64,000 nucleotides of DNA from Pseudomonas asuensis (GCF_014646755.1 NZ_BMNW01000004.1:460646-524645); one strand, 5' to 3'; shown: positions 54,192-62,807, counted from the stretch's first letter. Numbers and translations are program-made. The notes: generated from the sequence alone by a model not told the origin.

Positions 54192-54854
54192 CTACTGAGG
54201 AGGGAGTAGCTCTCGGTAGTCTTCTACTGCCTCGAATTCGGCCGTGTCCCGCGGACCCTGACGGCTATCGGGGGTGCGTACGGCCAGCAGGTGAGCAATC
54301 CCGTATCGCTGGGCACTGCGCAGAACAGGAAGGCTATCGTCAATGAACAGCGTACGTGCAGGATCAAAGCCGAAGTCCTGCTGGAGCGCGAACCAGAACT
54401 GTTGATCCTCCTTGGGAAAGCCGTAGTCGTGAGAACTGATCATCCGGTCGAAATAAGGAGCGAGTTCGATACGTTCAAGCTTCAGCGAGAGCGAGTCCCG
54501 GTGCGCATTGGTGATCAGCGCGACGCGCTTGCCCGCCGCCTGGATGGCAGACAGGAACGTATCGGCATCCGGACGCAAGGCGATAAGATGGGCAATGTCC
54601 CGCTTTAACGTGGTAATCGAGAGCCCCAGCTGAGCACTCCAGTAGTCCAGGCAATACCAGGTCAGCTTGCCAGCATTTTTCTCGAACAGCGGCTCAAGTT
54701 CGGCCATGGCCCATTCAAATGATTGTCCATGATGCTTTGCGTAGCACTGTGGGAGATATTCCAGCCAAAAATGATTGTCAAAGTGTAAATCAAGCAGCGT
54801 GCCGTCCATATCCAGTAGGACGGTGTCGATCTGGTTCCAGGCAAGGGTAGGCAT
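54192..54854 (-). CDS. yrfG: HAD-family 5'-nucleotidase YrfG (GMP/IMP nucleotidase)
   Basis: The 220-residue HAD hydrolase has motif I DMDGTLLDL (about 15-23), motif II in ALITNAHRD, the motif III lysine region FPKEDQQFW, and motif IV FIDDSLPVL. It matches YrfG-type GMP/IMP nucleotidases in length and sequence character. It is divergent from nudE, the arrangement I know from other Pseudomonas, where the three genes yrfG, nudE and cysQ cluster. Confidence 0.88.
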   Translation of the reverse strand: MPTLAWNQIDTVLLDMDGTLLDLHFDNHFWLEYLPQCYAKHHGQSFEWAMAELEPLFEKNAGKLTWYCLDYWSAQLGLSITTLKRDIAHLIALRPDADTFLSAIQAAGKRVALITNAHRDSLSLKLERIELAPYFDRMISSHDYGFPKEDQQFWFALQQDFGFDPARTLFIDDSLPVLRSAQRYGIAHLLAVRTPDSRQGPRDTAEFEAVEDYRELLPPQ

Positions 54855-54988
54855 GGCTTCCTCTTTTCAGGACTCAACCATAACGTGGTGAGTAGTCCTT
54901 CGTGATTGCGCCAAGACAGATCGCCCCGGCCACGGATTTTAAACAAGGCGCGTTATGATAGCCGACCCGATTCGTTCAGGAGCCGTTT

Positions 54989-55555
54989 ATGCGCCAAAAA
55001 CCCGCTGTGCTTGCCCGTCAGATCGTTGCCAAGAGTCGTCTTTTCACTGTTGAGGAGGTCGAGCTGCGCTTTTCCAATGGCGAAGAACGCACCTATGAGC
55101 GACTGGCCAACAAGGGGACCGGCCCAGGCGCAGTCATGGTCGTAGCCATGATTGATAACGAACATGCACTGCTGATCGAAGAATATTGCGGCGGTACTGA
55201 AGACTATCAACTGTCCTTGCCCAAGGGACTTGTCGAGAAGGATGAGACTGTACTGGAAGGTGCCAACCGCGAGCTCAAGGAAGAGGCAGGTTATGGTGCA
55301 CGTCAGCTTGAATACCTGACGCAGCTTTCTCTGTCACCTGGGTATATGAACCAGAAGATTCATGTCGTATTAGCACGTGATCTCTACCCCGAACGTTTGG
55401 AAGGCGATGAGCCCGAGCCGATCGAGGTGGACAAGATTAGCCTGCGCGAGCTGTTCAGTCTGATGGATAATCCCCGCTTTACTGAGGGACGGGCGTTGGC
55501 TGCGCTCTATCTTGTGCGAGATCTGTTGATCCAGCGTGGCGAATTCGCCGCCTGA
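54989..55555 (+). CDS. nudE: ADP compounds hydrolase NudE
   Basis: NudE hydrolyses ADP-ribose, NADH and diadenosine phosphates. The 188-residue protein carries a complete Nudix box, starting GLVEKDETV and including the catalytic RELKEEAGYG (G-x5-E-x7-REU-x-EE-x-GU layout). GGAG precedes the ATG. cysQ follows 53 bases later in the same direction, consistent with joint turnover of adenosine phosphates. Confidence 0.94.
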   Translation: MRQKPAVLARQIVAKSRLFTVEEVELRFSNGEERTYERLANKGTGPGAVMVVAMIDNEHALLIEEYCGGTEDYQLSLPKGLVEKDETVLEGANRELKEEAGYGARQLEYLTQLSLSPGYMNQKIHVVLARDLYPERLEGDEPEPIEVDKISLRELFSLMDNPRFTEGRALAALYLVRDLLIQRGEFAA

Positions 55556-55608
55556 TATTCACTGTGCGGTCGTTATTGAGGCGGCCTCATCTGTATTTGG
55601 AGGTTTCT

Positions 55609-56445
55609 ATGATGGTGCCCGTCTCCATTACTGCACCGCTGGTGCTTAACGTCGTCGATCTGGTTCGCCAGGCTGGCGCAGCAATCCTGCCATATTGGCG
55701 CAATAATGTTGCCGTAACGGAAAAGGCAGATGCCTCGCCAGTGACCGCGGCCGATCTGGCTGCCCATCGTGTCATCAGCGAAGGCTTGGCCGCGCTGACT
55801 CCAGACATCCCCGTACTCTCAGAAGAAGCCTGTGATATCCCTCTGGAAGAGCGCGCCCGTTGGCGCTGCTGGTGGGTCGTCGACCCGCTTGATGGAACCA
55901 AGGAATTCATTTCCGGTAGTGAAGAGTTCACCGTCAACATCGCATTGGTGGAAGAGGGTCGTGTCGTATTTGGTGTAGTCGGTGTGCCAACGCGTGACCT
56001 GTATTACTGCGGCGGAACGGAAATGGGCGCTTGGCGTATTCGAGGGGAGGAAGGCGAAGAGATCAATGTCCGGCCTACACCCGTGCAGGGCTTTACGGTT
56101 GTTGCCAGCCGCCGACACAGCAGTCCTGCTCAGGAGCAGCTCCTGGCTGGGCTTAGTGAGCATCTGGGCGAGATCAAGCTAGCCAGTGTTGGCAGCTCGT
56201 TAAAGTTTTGCCTGCTGGCTGAAGGGGCCGCGGATTGCTATCCCCGATTGGCACCGACTTCTCAATGGGACACGGCCGCCGCTCAAGGCGTATTGGAAGG
56301 TGCTGGTGGTACTGTGCTCAACCTCAAAGGCGAGCTATTAACGTATGAGGCAAGAGAAGACTTTCTCAATCCTTCTTTTCTGGCCTTACCGGCTGAGGCA
56401 CATTGGCGGGACACGCTCGTCGAGTTGGCATCCCGCCAGGCCTGA
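55609..56445 (+). CDS. cysQ: 3'(2'),5'-bisphosphate nucleotidase CysQ
   Basis: CysQ removes the 3' phosphate from PAP and PAPS by-products of sulfate assimilation. The 278-residue inositol-monophosphatase-fold enzyme shows the metal-site motifs VLSEEACD (about 80) and WVVDPLDGTKEFI (about 101-113), and the late SQWDTAAAQGVLEGAGG. GGAGG lies six bases before the ATG at 55609; the frame is open 15 codons upstream. Confidence 0.94.
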   Translation: MMVPVSITAPLVLNVVDLVRQAGAAILPYWRNNVAVTEKADASPVTAADLAAHRVISEGLAALTPDIPVLSEEACDIPLEERARWRCWWVVDPLDGTKEFISGSEEFTVNIALVEEGRVVFGVVGVPTRDLYYCGGTEMGAWRIRGEEGEEINVRPTPVQGFTVVASRRHSSPAQEQLLAGLSEHLGEIKLASVGSSLKFCLLAEGAADCYPRLAPTSQWDTAAAQGVLEGAGGTVLNLKGELLTYEAREDFLNPSFLALPAEAHWRDTLVELASRQA

Positions 56446-56447
56446 TA

Positions 56448-56903
56448 TTACTTATGGAGCACGTACTGTCCGGTGAAGCGTACGCCGTCTTCACCGTTGG
56501 CAGCCAGAATGCGAGAGTGCAGCGTCAGACGACCGCGGCCGCGACGGCGGAACATGGTCTCGAAACGCTGCCAGTCACGCTCATTGGGGGCATCACACAG
56601 CGCGATGGCATCTGTGGTCACAGGCAAGGGATAAGCAATCTGACCTTCCTGAATCACGATATGGCCTTCCTCTTCCAGGCCTGCTTCGCGCAGGCGCAGA
56701 TAGAGCCAGCCCCAGCCCGCCAGTACGGCGATGCAATAGAGGCTTCCACCAAACATCGTGTGGGCATGATTGACGTTAGCATCGAGCGGCGCGTGCAGAC
56801 GCAGGGAATGCGCTTCCCAACTCTTCACCTGTAGGCCTAGGGCCTGAGTGATCGGGATATCGCGGTACAACAGTGATTCCAGGTGGCGGCAATCGCGTTC
56901 CAT
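56448..56903 (-). CDS. YiiD C-terminal-type thioesterase (PF09500)
   Basis: The 151-residue hotdog-fold protein resembles the C-terminal thioesterase domain of YiiD/FabY-type proteins, with the NVNHAHTMFGGSLYCIAVLAG motif near residues 42-62 and TGQYVLHK at the end. It ends two bases after cysQ on the opposite strand, so the genes are convergent. It probably hydrolyses an acyl thioester; the substrate is unknown. Confidence 0.83.
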   Translation of the reverse strand: MERDCRHLESLLYRDIPITQALGLQVKSWEAHSLRLHAPLDANVNHAHTMFGGSLYCIAVLAGWGWLYLRLREAGLEEEGHIVIQEGQIAYPLPVTTDAIALCDAPNERDWQRFETMFRRRGRGRLTLHSRILAANGEDGVRFTGQYVLHK

Positions 56904-56965
56904 GCCGGGGTCCTATAGAGCAAATGGCGGGGGTAACAGGGCAGACGCAAACATTGACTTGCAAG

Positions 56966-58354
56966 TCACGTCCGGACTTCATTGTGCCCTAATCGGGGAC
57001 GTTCAGGGGAGACGCTTGGCAGACGAAAGCGAAAACGAGCACCACCTAACGAAGAATCATCGATAGTCAGGGCGCTCCGGTAGCCTTCAAGAATGTCCTG
57101 AACGACAGCCAGCCCAATTCCTTGACCCGGATGACGGCTGTCAATACGCACCCCACGGCGCAAGACCGTATCGCGTCGCTCGGCTGGAATACCGGGGCCA
57201 TCATCCTCGATATCGATGATCCAGCTGTCATCAATGAACTGGGCGCTGACCTGTACCTGGGTCAGACACAGGCGATAACCGTTTTCCAAGAGATTGCCAA
57301 AGACCTCCAGCATGGCGGCTTCCTCGGCCTGGACTTTCATGCCCGGCGGAAAATGCAGTGAAGACTGGACCTTCTTTTCGGCATATACCTTGTCCAGCGT
57401 GCTGAACAGTGACTCCACGAGTGGTTGCAGCTCCAGCGGTCTGCTTAGCACCGCGCCACGGCGTGTGGCCCGTTGAAGCTGGAAAACGACCTGTTGATTC
57501 ATGCGCTCGATCTGAACCTGAAGGGCAGAGACTTCATGCTCCAGGCTGGGTTTTCGGCGCAGGTCTTCTGTGACGCCTTGAAGAACAGCCAGAGGCGTTT
57601 TCAAGCTATGGGCCAGATCACCCAACGTATCGCGATAGCGCTCCCGCTGCAGGCGCTCGAAGTCGAGAAGACGATTGAGTGAGCGGATCAAACGGCTGAT
57701 CTCGCTGGGCACGTTCTTTTCATCGAGCAGATCGCGCTGATCCGTCTCGATGGCATCCAGCTGGCGACTCAAACGATGCAGCGGGCGCAGGCTCCAATGT
57801 AGCCCTACAGCCAGAAGGATCAGCAGGGCGAACAGGACGCCACTCAGCCAAAGCGTAACCTGATGCATAAAGCCGCTGCGCAGGCGATCATATTCTTCGG
57901 CAGGCTGCATGGTGACGATGCTAAAGCCTGCCACCGGCGGATTCCCCAGCAGGACTTCACGATCAAAAACGAAAAAGCCACGGCCCTCATCATCTGTGGT
58001 TTTGACCAGCTTGACGCCAGTCCCATCAAATGTTGGTCGATAATTGGGTCGTTCACGTACCGCAGAGCGGGAGCGCCAGAGTAAGCGACCATTCTGATCG
58101 TATACATACCCCAGAATAGGTGACTGCGGACGGTCAAAGACCTCCTCGGCGATCATTTCCGGCATCGCCAGACGCCCGTCGATGGCCCGCGCCGCACCAA
58201 TCAGCGTATTGGCATTGGCCTCAAGGCGAGCGGCTACGAAGTTTTCTACCGTCCCGTCAAACGCCTTGCCAATGGCCGGGATCATCAAGCCCAGACAGAT
58301 GATGACCAAAAGGGCCGCACTTAACAGAAGGCGCAGGCGGAACGATCGGATCAT
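56966..58354 (-). CDS. PhoQ-like sensor histidine kinase
   Basis: The 462-residue kinase has two transmembrane helices (about 8-30 and 167-188), a periplasmic sensor between them, a HAMP-like linker, the H-box LAHSLKTPLAVL (about 265) and a HATPase domain with NLLENGYRLCL, DDGPGIPAE and GQGIGLAVVQDI. The N-terminal half resembles P. aeruginosa PhoQ (motifs LGYVYDQNGRLLWRSR and PAEEYDRLRSG). It overlaps the regulator gene by 4 bases (ATGA). In P. aeruginosa the pair follows oprH; here the upstream gene is a 47-codon ORF instead. Signals may be divalent cations or cationic peptides, by analogy. Confidence 0.87.
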   Translation of the reverse strand: MIRSFRLRLLLSAALLVIICLGLMIPAIGKAFDGTVENFVAARLEANANTLIGAARAIDGRLAMPEMIAEEVFDRPQSPILGYVYDQNGRLLWRSRSAVRERPNYRPTFDGTGVKLVKTTDDEGRGFFVFDREVLLGNPPVAGFSIVTMQPAEEYDRLRSGFMHQVTLWLSGVLFALLILLAVGLHWSLRPLHRLSRQLDAIETDQRDLLDEKNVPSEISRLIRSLNRLLDFERLQRERYRDTLGDLAHSLKTPLAVLQGVTEDLRRKPSLEHEVSALQVQIERMNQQVVFQLQRATRRGAVLSRPLELQPLVESLFSTLDKVYAEKKVQSSLHFPPGMKVQAEEAAMLEVFGNLLENGYRLCLTQVQVSAQFIDDSWIIDIEDDGPGIPAERRDTVLRRGVRIDSRHPGQGIGLAVVQDILEGYRSALTIDDSSLGGARFRFRLPSVSPERPRLGHNEVRT

Positions 58355-59028
58355 TGGCAGCGCTCGGTAAACAGGTAGCCACGTCCGCGGACCGTTTCAA
58401 TAGGTTGCATGCCGCATGAGGCTTCCAGCTTGCGCCGCAGGCGGCCAACTAATACCTCAATAACATTGCTGTCATGCTCGCCATCGTCATCATAAAGCTG
58501 TTCCATCAGGCGCTCTTTCGTAATGACCTGCTGGTGGTTACGCATAAGGTACTCCAGCAAACGATACTCATAGGCCGTCAGCTGCAGAGGCTGCTCTTCA
58601 TTGAAAGCCTGCTGGCGACCAAGATCCAGGCGCAGGTTACCGGCCTTGATGCTAGGCTGGATAAAGCCGGCGGAGCGGCGCAGCAATACATTCAGGCGCG
58701 CTTCCAGCTCTTCGAACTGAAACGGTTTGACGACATAGTCGTCGGCACCAGCGCCCAGGCCTTCCACCTTGTCCTGCCAACTACCGCGAGCAGTGAGGAT
58801 CAGAATCGGCAAAGCCATACCCTGCGTGCGAAGCTGGCGGATCAGGTCAAGTCCGCTCATGCCCGGCAGGCCTAAATCCACAATGGCTAGGTCATGGTGA
58901 AATTCGCGCGCGTTATAGAGGGCTTCCTCGGCATTACCTACGGCATTGACCACATGCCCAGCTTCGCTAAGGCGCACCTTAAGGTGGTGACGGAGCAGGT
59001 TTTCGTCTTCGACGACGAGAATTTTCAT
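58351..59028 (-). CDS. PhoP-like OmpR-family response regulator
   Basis: The 225-residue regulator has a receiver (MKILVVEDENLLRHHL, phosphoacceptor Asp51 in AIVDLGLPG, Lys in VVKPFQF) and an OmpR-type winged helix (about 125-225, ending ETVRGRGYLFT). It starts from the ATG giving MKILVVEDEN, the family-typical N-terminus. The adjacent kinase overlaps it by 4 bases. It may bind the phased direct repeats at 59465-59502, but other OmpR-family regulators are equally possible. Confidence 0.9.
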   Translation of the reverse strand: MKILVVEDENLLRHHLKVRLSEAGHVVNAVGNAEEALYNAREFHHDLAIVDLGLPGMSGLDLIRQLRTQGMALPILILTARGSWQDKVEGLGAGADDYVVKPFQFEELEARLNVLLRRSAGFIQPSIKAGNLRLDLGRQQAFNEEQPLQLTAYEYRLLEYLMRNHQQVITKERLMEQLYDDDGEHDSNVIEVLVGRLRRKLEASCGMQPIETVRGRGYLFTERCQ

Positions 59029-59191
59029 GGGTGTTCCTGAATGTTCGGCAAACAAAGGTCAACTCGAATCGATAGGTCATTATCCTCGACTTCTGACCGG
59101 TACGGTGAGTGTTGTGCCCTTCTATCAGGGCAAGTACTCGGTAAAGGAGGATAAAGGAAAGGGTTCTGGATGTGGGTCATTTGTATCGGAC

Positions 59192-59219
59192 AAAAAAAAC
59201 CTCTCCGATGGGGAGAGGT
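59192..59219 (-). terminator. Strong intrinsic terminator of the small unit at 59.2-59.5 kb
   Basis: On the minus strand, CCTCTCC, a five-base loop CCATC and GGAGAGG are followed by eight T residues. It lies 47 bases after the 47-codon ORF and before the PhoP-like gene, so it isolates a short transcript. Confidence 0.9.
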
Positions 59220-59265
59220 CAGGAGCACTTCATGGGGATCGAGAAACTGCCACTGGGGAAAGTGG

Positions 59266-59409
59266 CTATGCACCACCAGGGATGAACTGGCCTGTGCACA
59301 ATGGAGCTGCAAGGAACATCGCCGAAGAACATGAGGAAGTTACCGATACATGTGAACCGGCTGCGTCGGTCGGAGCGGGGAACGCAGCAGCCAGCTGGGG
59401 ATACATCAT
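59266..59409 (-). CDS. Uncharacterised 47-residue peptide gene with strong RBS
   Basis: The frame starts ATG ATG at 59409 and gives MMYPQLAAAFPAPTD, ending FIPGGA. GGAGG (59417-59421) lies exactly seven bases before the ATG, an excellent ribosome-binding site. The middle holds two cysteines and a short hydrophobic stretch SSAMFLAAPLC. I recognise no family. An 11-bp-phased operator and a -10 lie upstream and a terminator downstream, so it forms its own unit of about 250 bases. A hairpin GCCACT/AGTGGC abuts its stop. The alternative is that the RNA itself is the functional product. Confidence 0.55.
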   Translation of the reverse strand: MMYPQLAAAFPAPTDAAGSHVSVTSSCSSAMFLAAPLCTGQFIPGGA

Positions 59410-59447
59410 GATCGGGCCTCCTCACTGGAGCATCTTCTGACAGTTTC

Positions 59448-59502
59448 AGACTACGCCAGAGTGGCTGAATACTTTCTGAATCTGGGCTGAACAAGAGCTG
59501 AA
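59448..59502 (-). promoter_or_regulatory. Four 11-bp-phased TTCAG direct repeats and -10 of a small unit
   Basis: On the plus strand CTGAA occurs at 59465, 59476, 59487 and 59498, exactly 11 bases apart (minus strand TTCAG-N6 repeats). A TAGTCT -10 candidate (59448-59453) lies about 11 bases from the last repeat, the placement used by OmpR-family activators that replace the -35. The spacing and core resemble the CreB tag TTCAC-N6-TTCAC. The activator is not known. Confidence 0.65.
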
Positions 59503-59694
59503 CGATACAAGATCGACGCTTTTTCATTGAAAGGACGACAGGCGGTCAACTTTTGACGTGTGATAGCGCCATCCTTGTTAAGGAAGCACCTTTTACCCGC
59601 GTAATTTTTATAGGGTTGTGCTCGCATAGGGCTGCGCTTTGTTGCTCAGCGTCGCTGCCGAGCTAGTCCATTATTAAATGATGAAGATGCCGTC

Positions 59695-60525
59695 ATGCCT
59701 GATTTTGAAAAAGAGCTGTCCGATCTGAAAGAGCTTATTTACAACCGCAAGCCGCTGATACTGACGGGTGCAGGCATTAGTACTGCGTCAGGTATTCCGG
59801 ATTACCGTGACGCCAATGGAGTGCGCCGGGGTAAGGCGCCCATGATGTTTCAAGAGTTCATGGCCTCTCCTGAGGCCCGAAAGCGCTATTGGGCACGTAG
59901 CATGGTGGGCTGGCCAGCCGTACGTGATGCCATGCCTAACTCAACGCACAAAGCACTGGCTGAACTAGAGACAGGGCAGCATATTTCAGGAGTCGTTACA
60001 CAAAACGTAGATGCGCTGCATGGAAAGGCGGGCAGTCACCGTGTCACAGAGCTACATGGCAACCTGCATCGAGTAGTGTGTCTGGATTGTGGCAAGCGCA
60101 TGCAGCGCGAAGACGTTCAGGCTGAACTAAAGGAAAGGAATCCTGATTTACAAGATATCAATGCTGTTCTGGCACCCGATGGAGATGCTCATCTGGCAGC
60201 CTCTTATCTTAATGGCTTTCGTTTGGCTGGTTGCCCTTGCTGCGGTAGTGAGTTACTCAAGCCAGATGTCGTGTTTTTTGGCGAAGGGGTTTCAGCAGAC
60301 TCAGCTGAAGCTGCCTGGGAAGGCGTACGGCAGGCTCAAGCATTGGTTGCAATCGGCACGTCCCTGATGGCCTATTCGAGCTTTCGTCTATGCAAGCTGA
60401 TTGTAGAGCTTGGTAAGCCTTTAATTCTGATCAACATAGGCAAGACGCGTGCTGACACGATATGTACTTTAAAGATAGAAACCCCCTGCCAAGACATACT
60501 GCCTTGGTTAGCTGCGCAGGGATAA
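59695..60525 (+). CDS. Sir2-family NAD-dependent protein deacylase
   Basis: The 276-residue sirtuin removes acyl groups from lysines using NAD+. It has the NAD-binding motif LTGAGISTASGIPDYRD (about 21-38), TQNVDALH (about 101-108), the catalytic histidine in ELHGN, and a four-cysteine zinc site in CLDCG and CPCCG. The sequence around these motifs is like the SIRT4-type bacterial sirtuins. The partner acyl-protein is unknown; there is no acetyltransferase gene beside it. Confidence 0.92.
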   Translation: MPDFEKELSDLKELIYNRKPLILTGAGISTASGIPDYRDANGVRRGKAPMMFQEFMASPEARKRYWARSMVGWPAVRDAMPNSTHKALAELETGQHISGVVTQNVDALHGKAGSHRVTELHGNLHRVVCLDCGKRMQREDVQAELKERNPDLQDINAVLAPDGDAHLAASYLNGFRLAGCPCCGSELLKPDVVFFGEGVSADSAEAAWEGVRQAQALVAIGTSLMAYSSFRLCKLIVELGKPLILINIGKTRADTICTLKIETPCQDILPWLAAQG

Positions 60526-60538
60526 AAGGCAGGTAAGA

Positions 60539-60561
60539 GAAAGGTACCCTTGGCACCTTTC
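60539..60561 (+). terminator. Stem-loop after the sirtuin gene
   Basis: GAAAGGT (60539-60545) and ACCTTTC (60555-60561) enclose a nine-base loop with further CC/GG pairing. It is followed by AATAAAGC rather than a T-run, so termination is plausible but weak. Confidence 0.4.
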
Positions 60562-60587
60562 AATAAAGCAGATTGGTCGCAGCTACT

Positions 60588-60803
60588 TTAATGCCGAATA
60601 GCGAAGTGTTCAGGTGTCTGCAGGCTAATCACCGAGCTGAATGCATCGCGCAGCGGCTTAAGTTCTTCAGGACTTTTTTCTCCACGATGAACCTGAGCAA
60701 TCATGGCGAGTGCGTGCTCGATCAAATCATTGGCGGCCTGTAGATGATCCAGCAGAGAGTCAATTTCTTGCTGTGCGGATAAGCAGGAATTTGATTGAGC
60801 CAT
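60588..60803 (-). CDS. Small hypothetical protein, 71 residues
   Basis: The start giving MAQSNSCLSAQQEIDS is preferred because GGAAAG lies upstream and the frame above it lacks character; a longer version of 99 residues is open. The product is helical, with an LLDHLQAANDLIEHALAMIAQ stretch likely to form an amphipathic helix (first part shown). No family is recognised. It is convergent with the sirtuin gene. Confidence 0.5.
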   Translation of the reverse strand: MAQSNSCLSAQQEIDSLLDHLQAANDLIEHALAMIAQVHRGEKSPEELKPLRDAFSSVISLQTPEHFAIRH

Positions 60804-61092
60804 GGCGGCAAGCTTTCCATAAATGAGCAGAGTATGTTGGCTTGGTGTCGAGTGAGGTTGCAACGCACCATTAACCAAGAGGCGCACAGCCTACATTAAT
60901 CAAACTATAAAATCTGATGCTGCAAGCATATAGTCTGACTCTTGGTGTGCCTCGGCGACCAATGGCATTGAAAGCCCCGGCCTGGGCAGGATTTCACTTG
61001 GCTCCTGTACAGCAGAAACCTTATGGAGCAGTCATCAAGTCCCATATGAATAGCTTTTAAATGAAGGGGACTTGCCCTGACTGCTGGCGTAC

Positions 61093-61956
61093 TCAGAGAA
61101 AAATAGCCTCGCTTAATGCTCTGTAAAGAGTATGCACAGGCTGCAGTACACGACCATCTGCACGTATAAGAATCCAGAGTTCACTGTCGCAATTGGCTAA
61201 CGGAGGACTTAGCGGATAAAGCTCGGGATCTGCCTGCACTACAAAGTGCGGCAGAATGGCTACGCCTAACCCTGAACGTACCAACTGCGTAACGGCATGT
61301 ATGCTCTGGCAACGATACCGTGGAACGAGGTTGGGGTAATGGTGTTGGCGCCAGGTTATTGTAGGGTGGTCATTAAATGAGTCATCGAGTGATACCCAGG
61401 TTAGCGTATCCCAACTCCTATCTTTAACTTGATCCAGATAGCTAGCCTGTCCACACAGGACATAAGACACCTCTCCCAAACAGCGGCCTACAAGATGTTC
61501 AGGGGGTATCTTTGTCAGCCGTAAGGCAATATCCGCATCTCGCCTACTCAGGTTGGCGAAGCTATCAGAGGTTGTTATTTCCAGGGTCAACTGTGGATAA
61601 GCCGGCAGAACATCGGCAAGCGCTGGGGCTACAAGGCTTTCTAATACGGATTCAGTGCAGGTCAGCTGTACTGTGCCTGCGCTGGCTTCAGCACATGCAA
61701 GACTAGCCCGCGCGCTATCTAAGGCATGTTCGGCCCGCTCAGCCTGATCCGCCAGCAGCAAGGCAGTCGGTGTAGGCATATAGCCGGTTCGCTTCTTCTC
61801 AAATAACTCGCTGCCTAATGATGCTTCAAGACGCCGAATAGAACGAAACACCGTCGATACGTCTACGCGAAGCCGTTCGGCCGCGCGTGAGAGCGAGCCG
61901 CCTCTTACTAATGCAAGGATCAGCGCAAGATCAGAGTAGTCGAGTCGATTATGCAT
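61093..61956 (-). CDS. LysR-family regulator, divergent from the amidotransferase-like gene
   Basis: The 287-residue LysR-type regulator has an N-terminal helix-turn-helix (about 1-60, SLSRAAERLRVDVSTVFRSI) and a substrate-binding domain (about 85-287). It is transcribed away from the amidotransferase-like gene; a CATGCC-N15-GGCATG inverted repeat at 61971-61997 lies in the shared intergenic region and may be its operator. The likely target is the divergent two-gene unit. Confidence 0.88.
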   Translation of the reverse strand: MHNRLDYSDLALILALVRGGSLSRAAERLRVDVSTVFRSIRRLEASLGSELFEKKRTGYMPTPTALLLADQAERAEHALDSARASLACAEASAGTVQLTCTESVLESLVAPALADVLPAYPQLTLEITTSDSFANLSRRDADIALRLTKIPPEHLVGRCLGEVSYVLCGQASYLDQVKDRSWDTLTWVSLDDSFNDHPTITWRQHHYPNLVPRYRCQSIHAVTQLVRSGLGVAILPHFVVQADPELYPLSPPLANCDSELWILIRADGRVLQPVHTLYRALSEAIFL

Positions 61957-61970
61957 TTATGCAAGACCAG

Positions 61971-62015
61971 CATGCCAGCGCGCCAATAGTGGGCATGTCC
62001 ATCTCTTTTTATAGT
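61971..62015 (+). promoter_or_regulatory. Divergent control region with inverted repeat and -10
   Basis: CATGCC (61971-61976) and GGCATG (61992-61997) form an inverted repeat with a 15-base spacer, a size suitable for a LysR-family dimer. TATAGT at 62010-62015 could be the -10 of the rightward gene, with the repeat over its -35. Confidence 0.45.
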
Positions 62016-62052
62016 GTCTGCTCAAGAAACAACAACTATACAGGAGAGGCTT

Positions 62053-62807
62053 ATGAGCGCATCGGTAAGAGACACCTCTACAAATAGGCAAAATGTTCGG
62101 GTTGCCCTGATAGGTGACTATAATCCTAACATCACAGCGCATAAGGCTATTCCACTAGCCTTGCAATTGGCTCAACAGAGCATGCAGGTACCTCTTGCTT
62201 TCCAATGGGTAGCTACAGCCGATATAAAGGAGACAATCTTTGAGGCATTTGACGGGATATGGTGCACACCCGGCAGCCCTTATCAAAGCGAGGAGGGCGT
62301 CTTATCTGCTATTCAATACGCAAGGCTTCGCGCGCTACCCTTTTTAGGTAGCTGTGCTGGGTTTCAATACGCACTGATCGAATACGCTCGTAACGAATTG
62401 AACTGGGCCAACGCTGCACATGCTGAAACCGCACTGGCAAGTAATAACCCTATAGTCAGCCCGCTTGAGTGTGCATTAGAATAGAAAGAAGCGAGCAGGT
62501 AACTTTTACCCCTGGCTCTTGCATCTCCAAAGCGTATGGGGCTACAGGGAGCTACGAAGAATACCGCTGTGCCTATGGCCTTAATACAGATATTGAAGCA
62601 AAAATACTCTCTGGCAGGCTCAAAGCAGCAGGGTACAACGCAGCGGCAGAGGTTCGGGCTGTTGAGCTGCATAACCATCCCTTCTTTATTGCTACTCTCT
62701 TCCAATCAGAGCGTCAGGCCTTGAAAGGCCTCTTGCCACCTCTTGTTAAGGCATTTATAGAGGCCTGCATCACTCAGGCCGTCTTGGCTGGAAGGAAAGG
62801 GAAATGA
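62053..62807 (+). pseudogene. Frameshifted class I glutamine amidotransferase-like gene (CTP synthase C-terminal-related)
   Basis: Two overlapping frames together encode one protein of about 250 residues of the CTP synthase C-terminal region-related (seleno)protein family. The first half ends ...VSPLECALE and carries the nucleophile motif FLGSCAGFQYALIEYAR; the second half continues ERSEQVTFTPGSCISKAYG and keeps the late catalytic-histidine motif ELHNHPFFIATLF. The join needs a -1 shift near 62475-62485. No standard slippery heptamer is visible, so this is a mutation or sequencing error rather than programmed shifting. GGAGAGG precedes the start at 62053. The downstream gene overlaps its end by 4 bases. 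Confidence 0.75.

Noticed and set aside
59027..59440. 137-codon plus-strand frame opposite the 47-codon ORF
   Set aside because: It has no RBS, runs through the intrinsic terminator sequence, and shows no domain character.
59219..59527. 102-codon minus-strand frame overlapping the 47-codon ORF
   Set aside because: It starts upstream of the proposed -10 and has no RBS; the 47-codon frame has the well-placed GGAGG.
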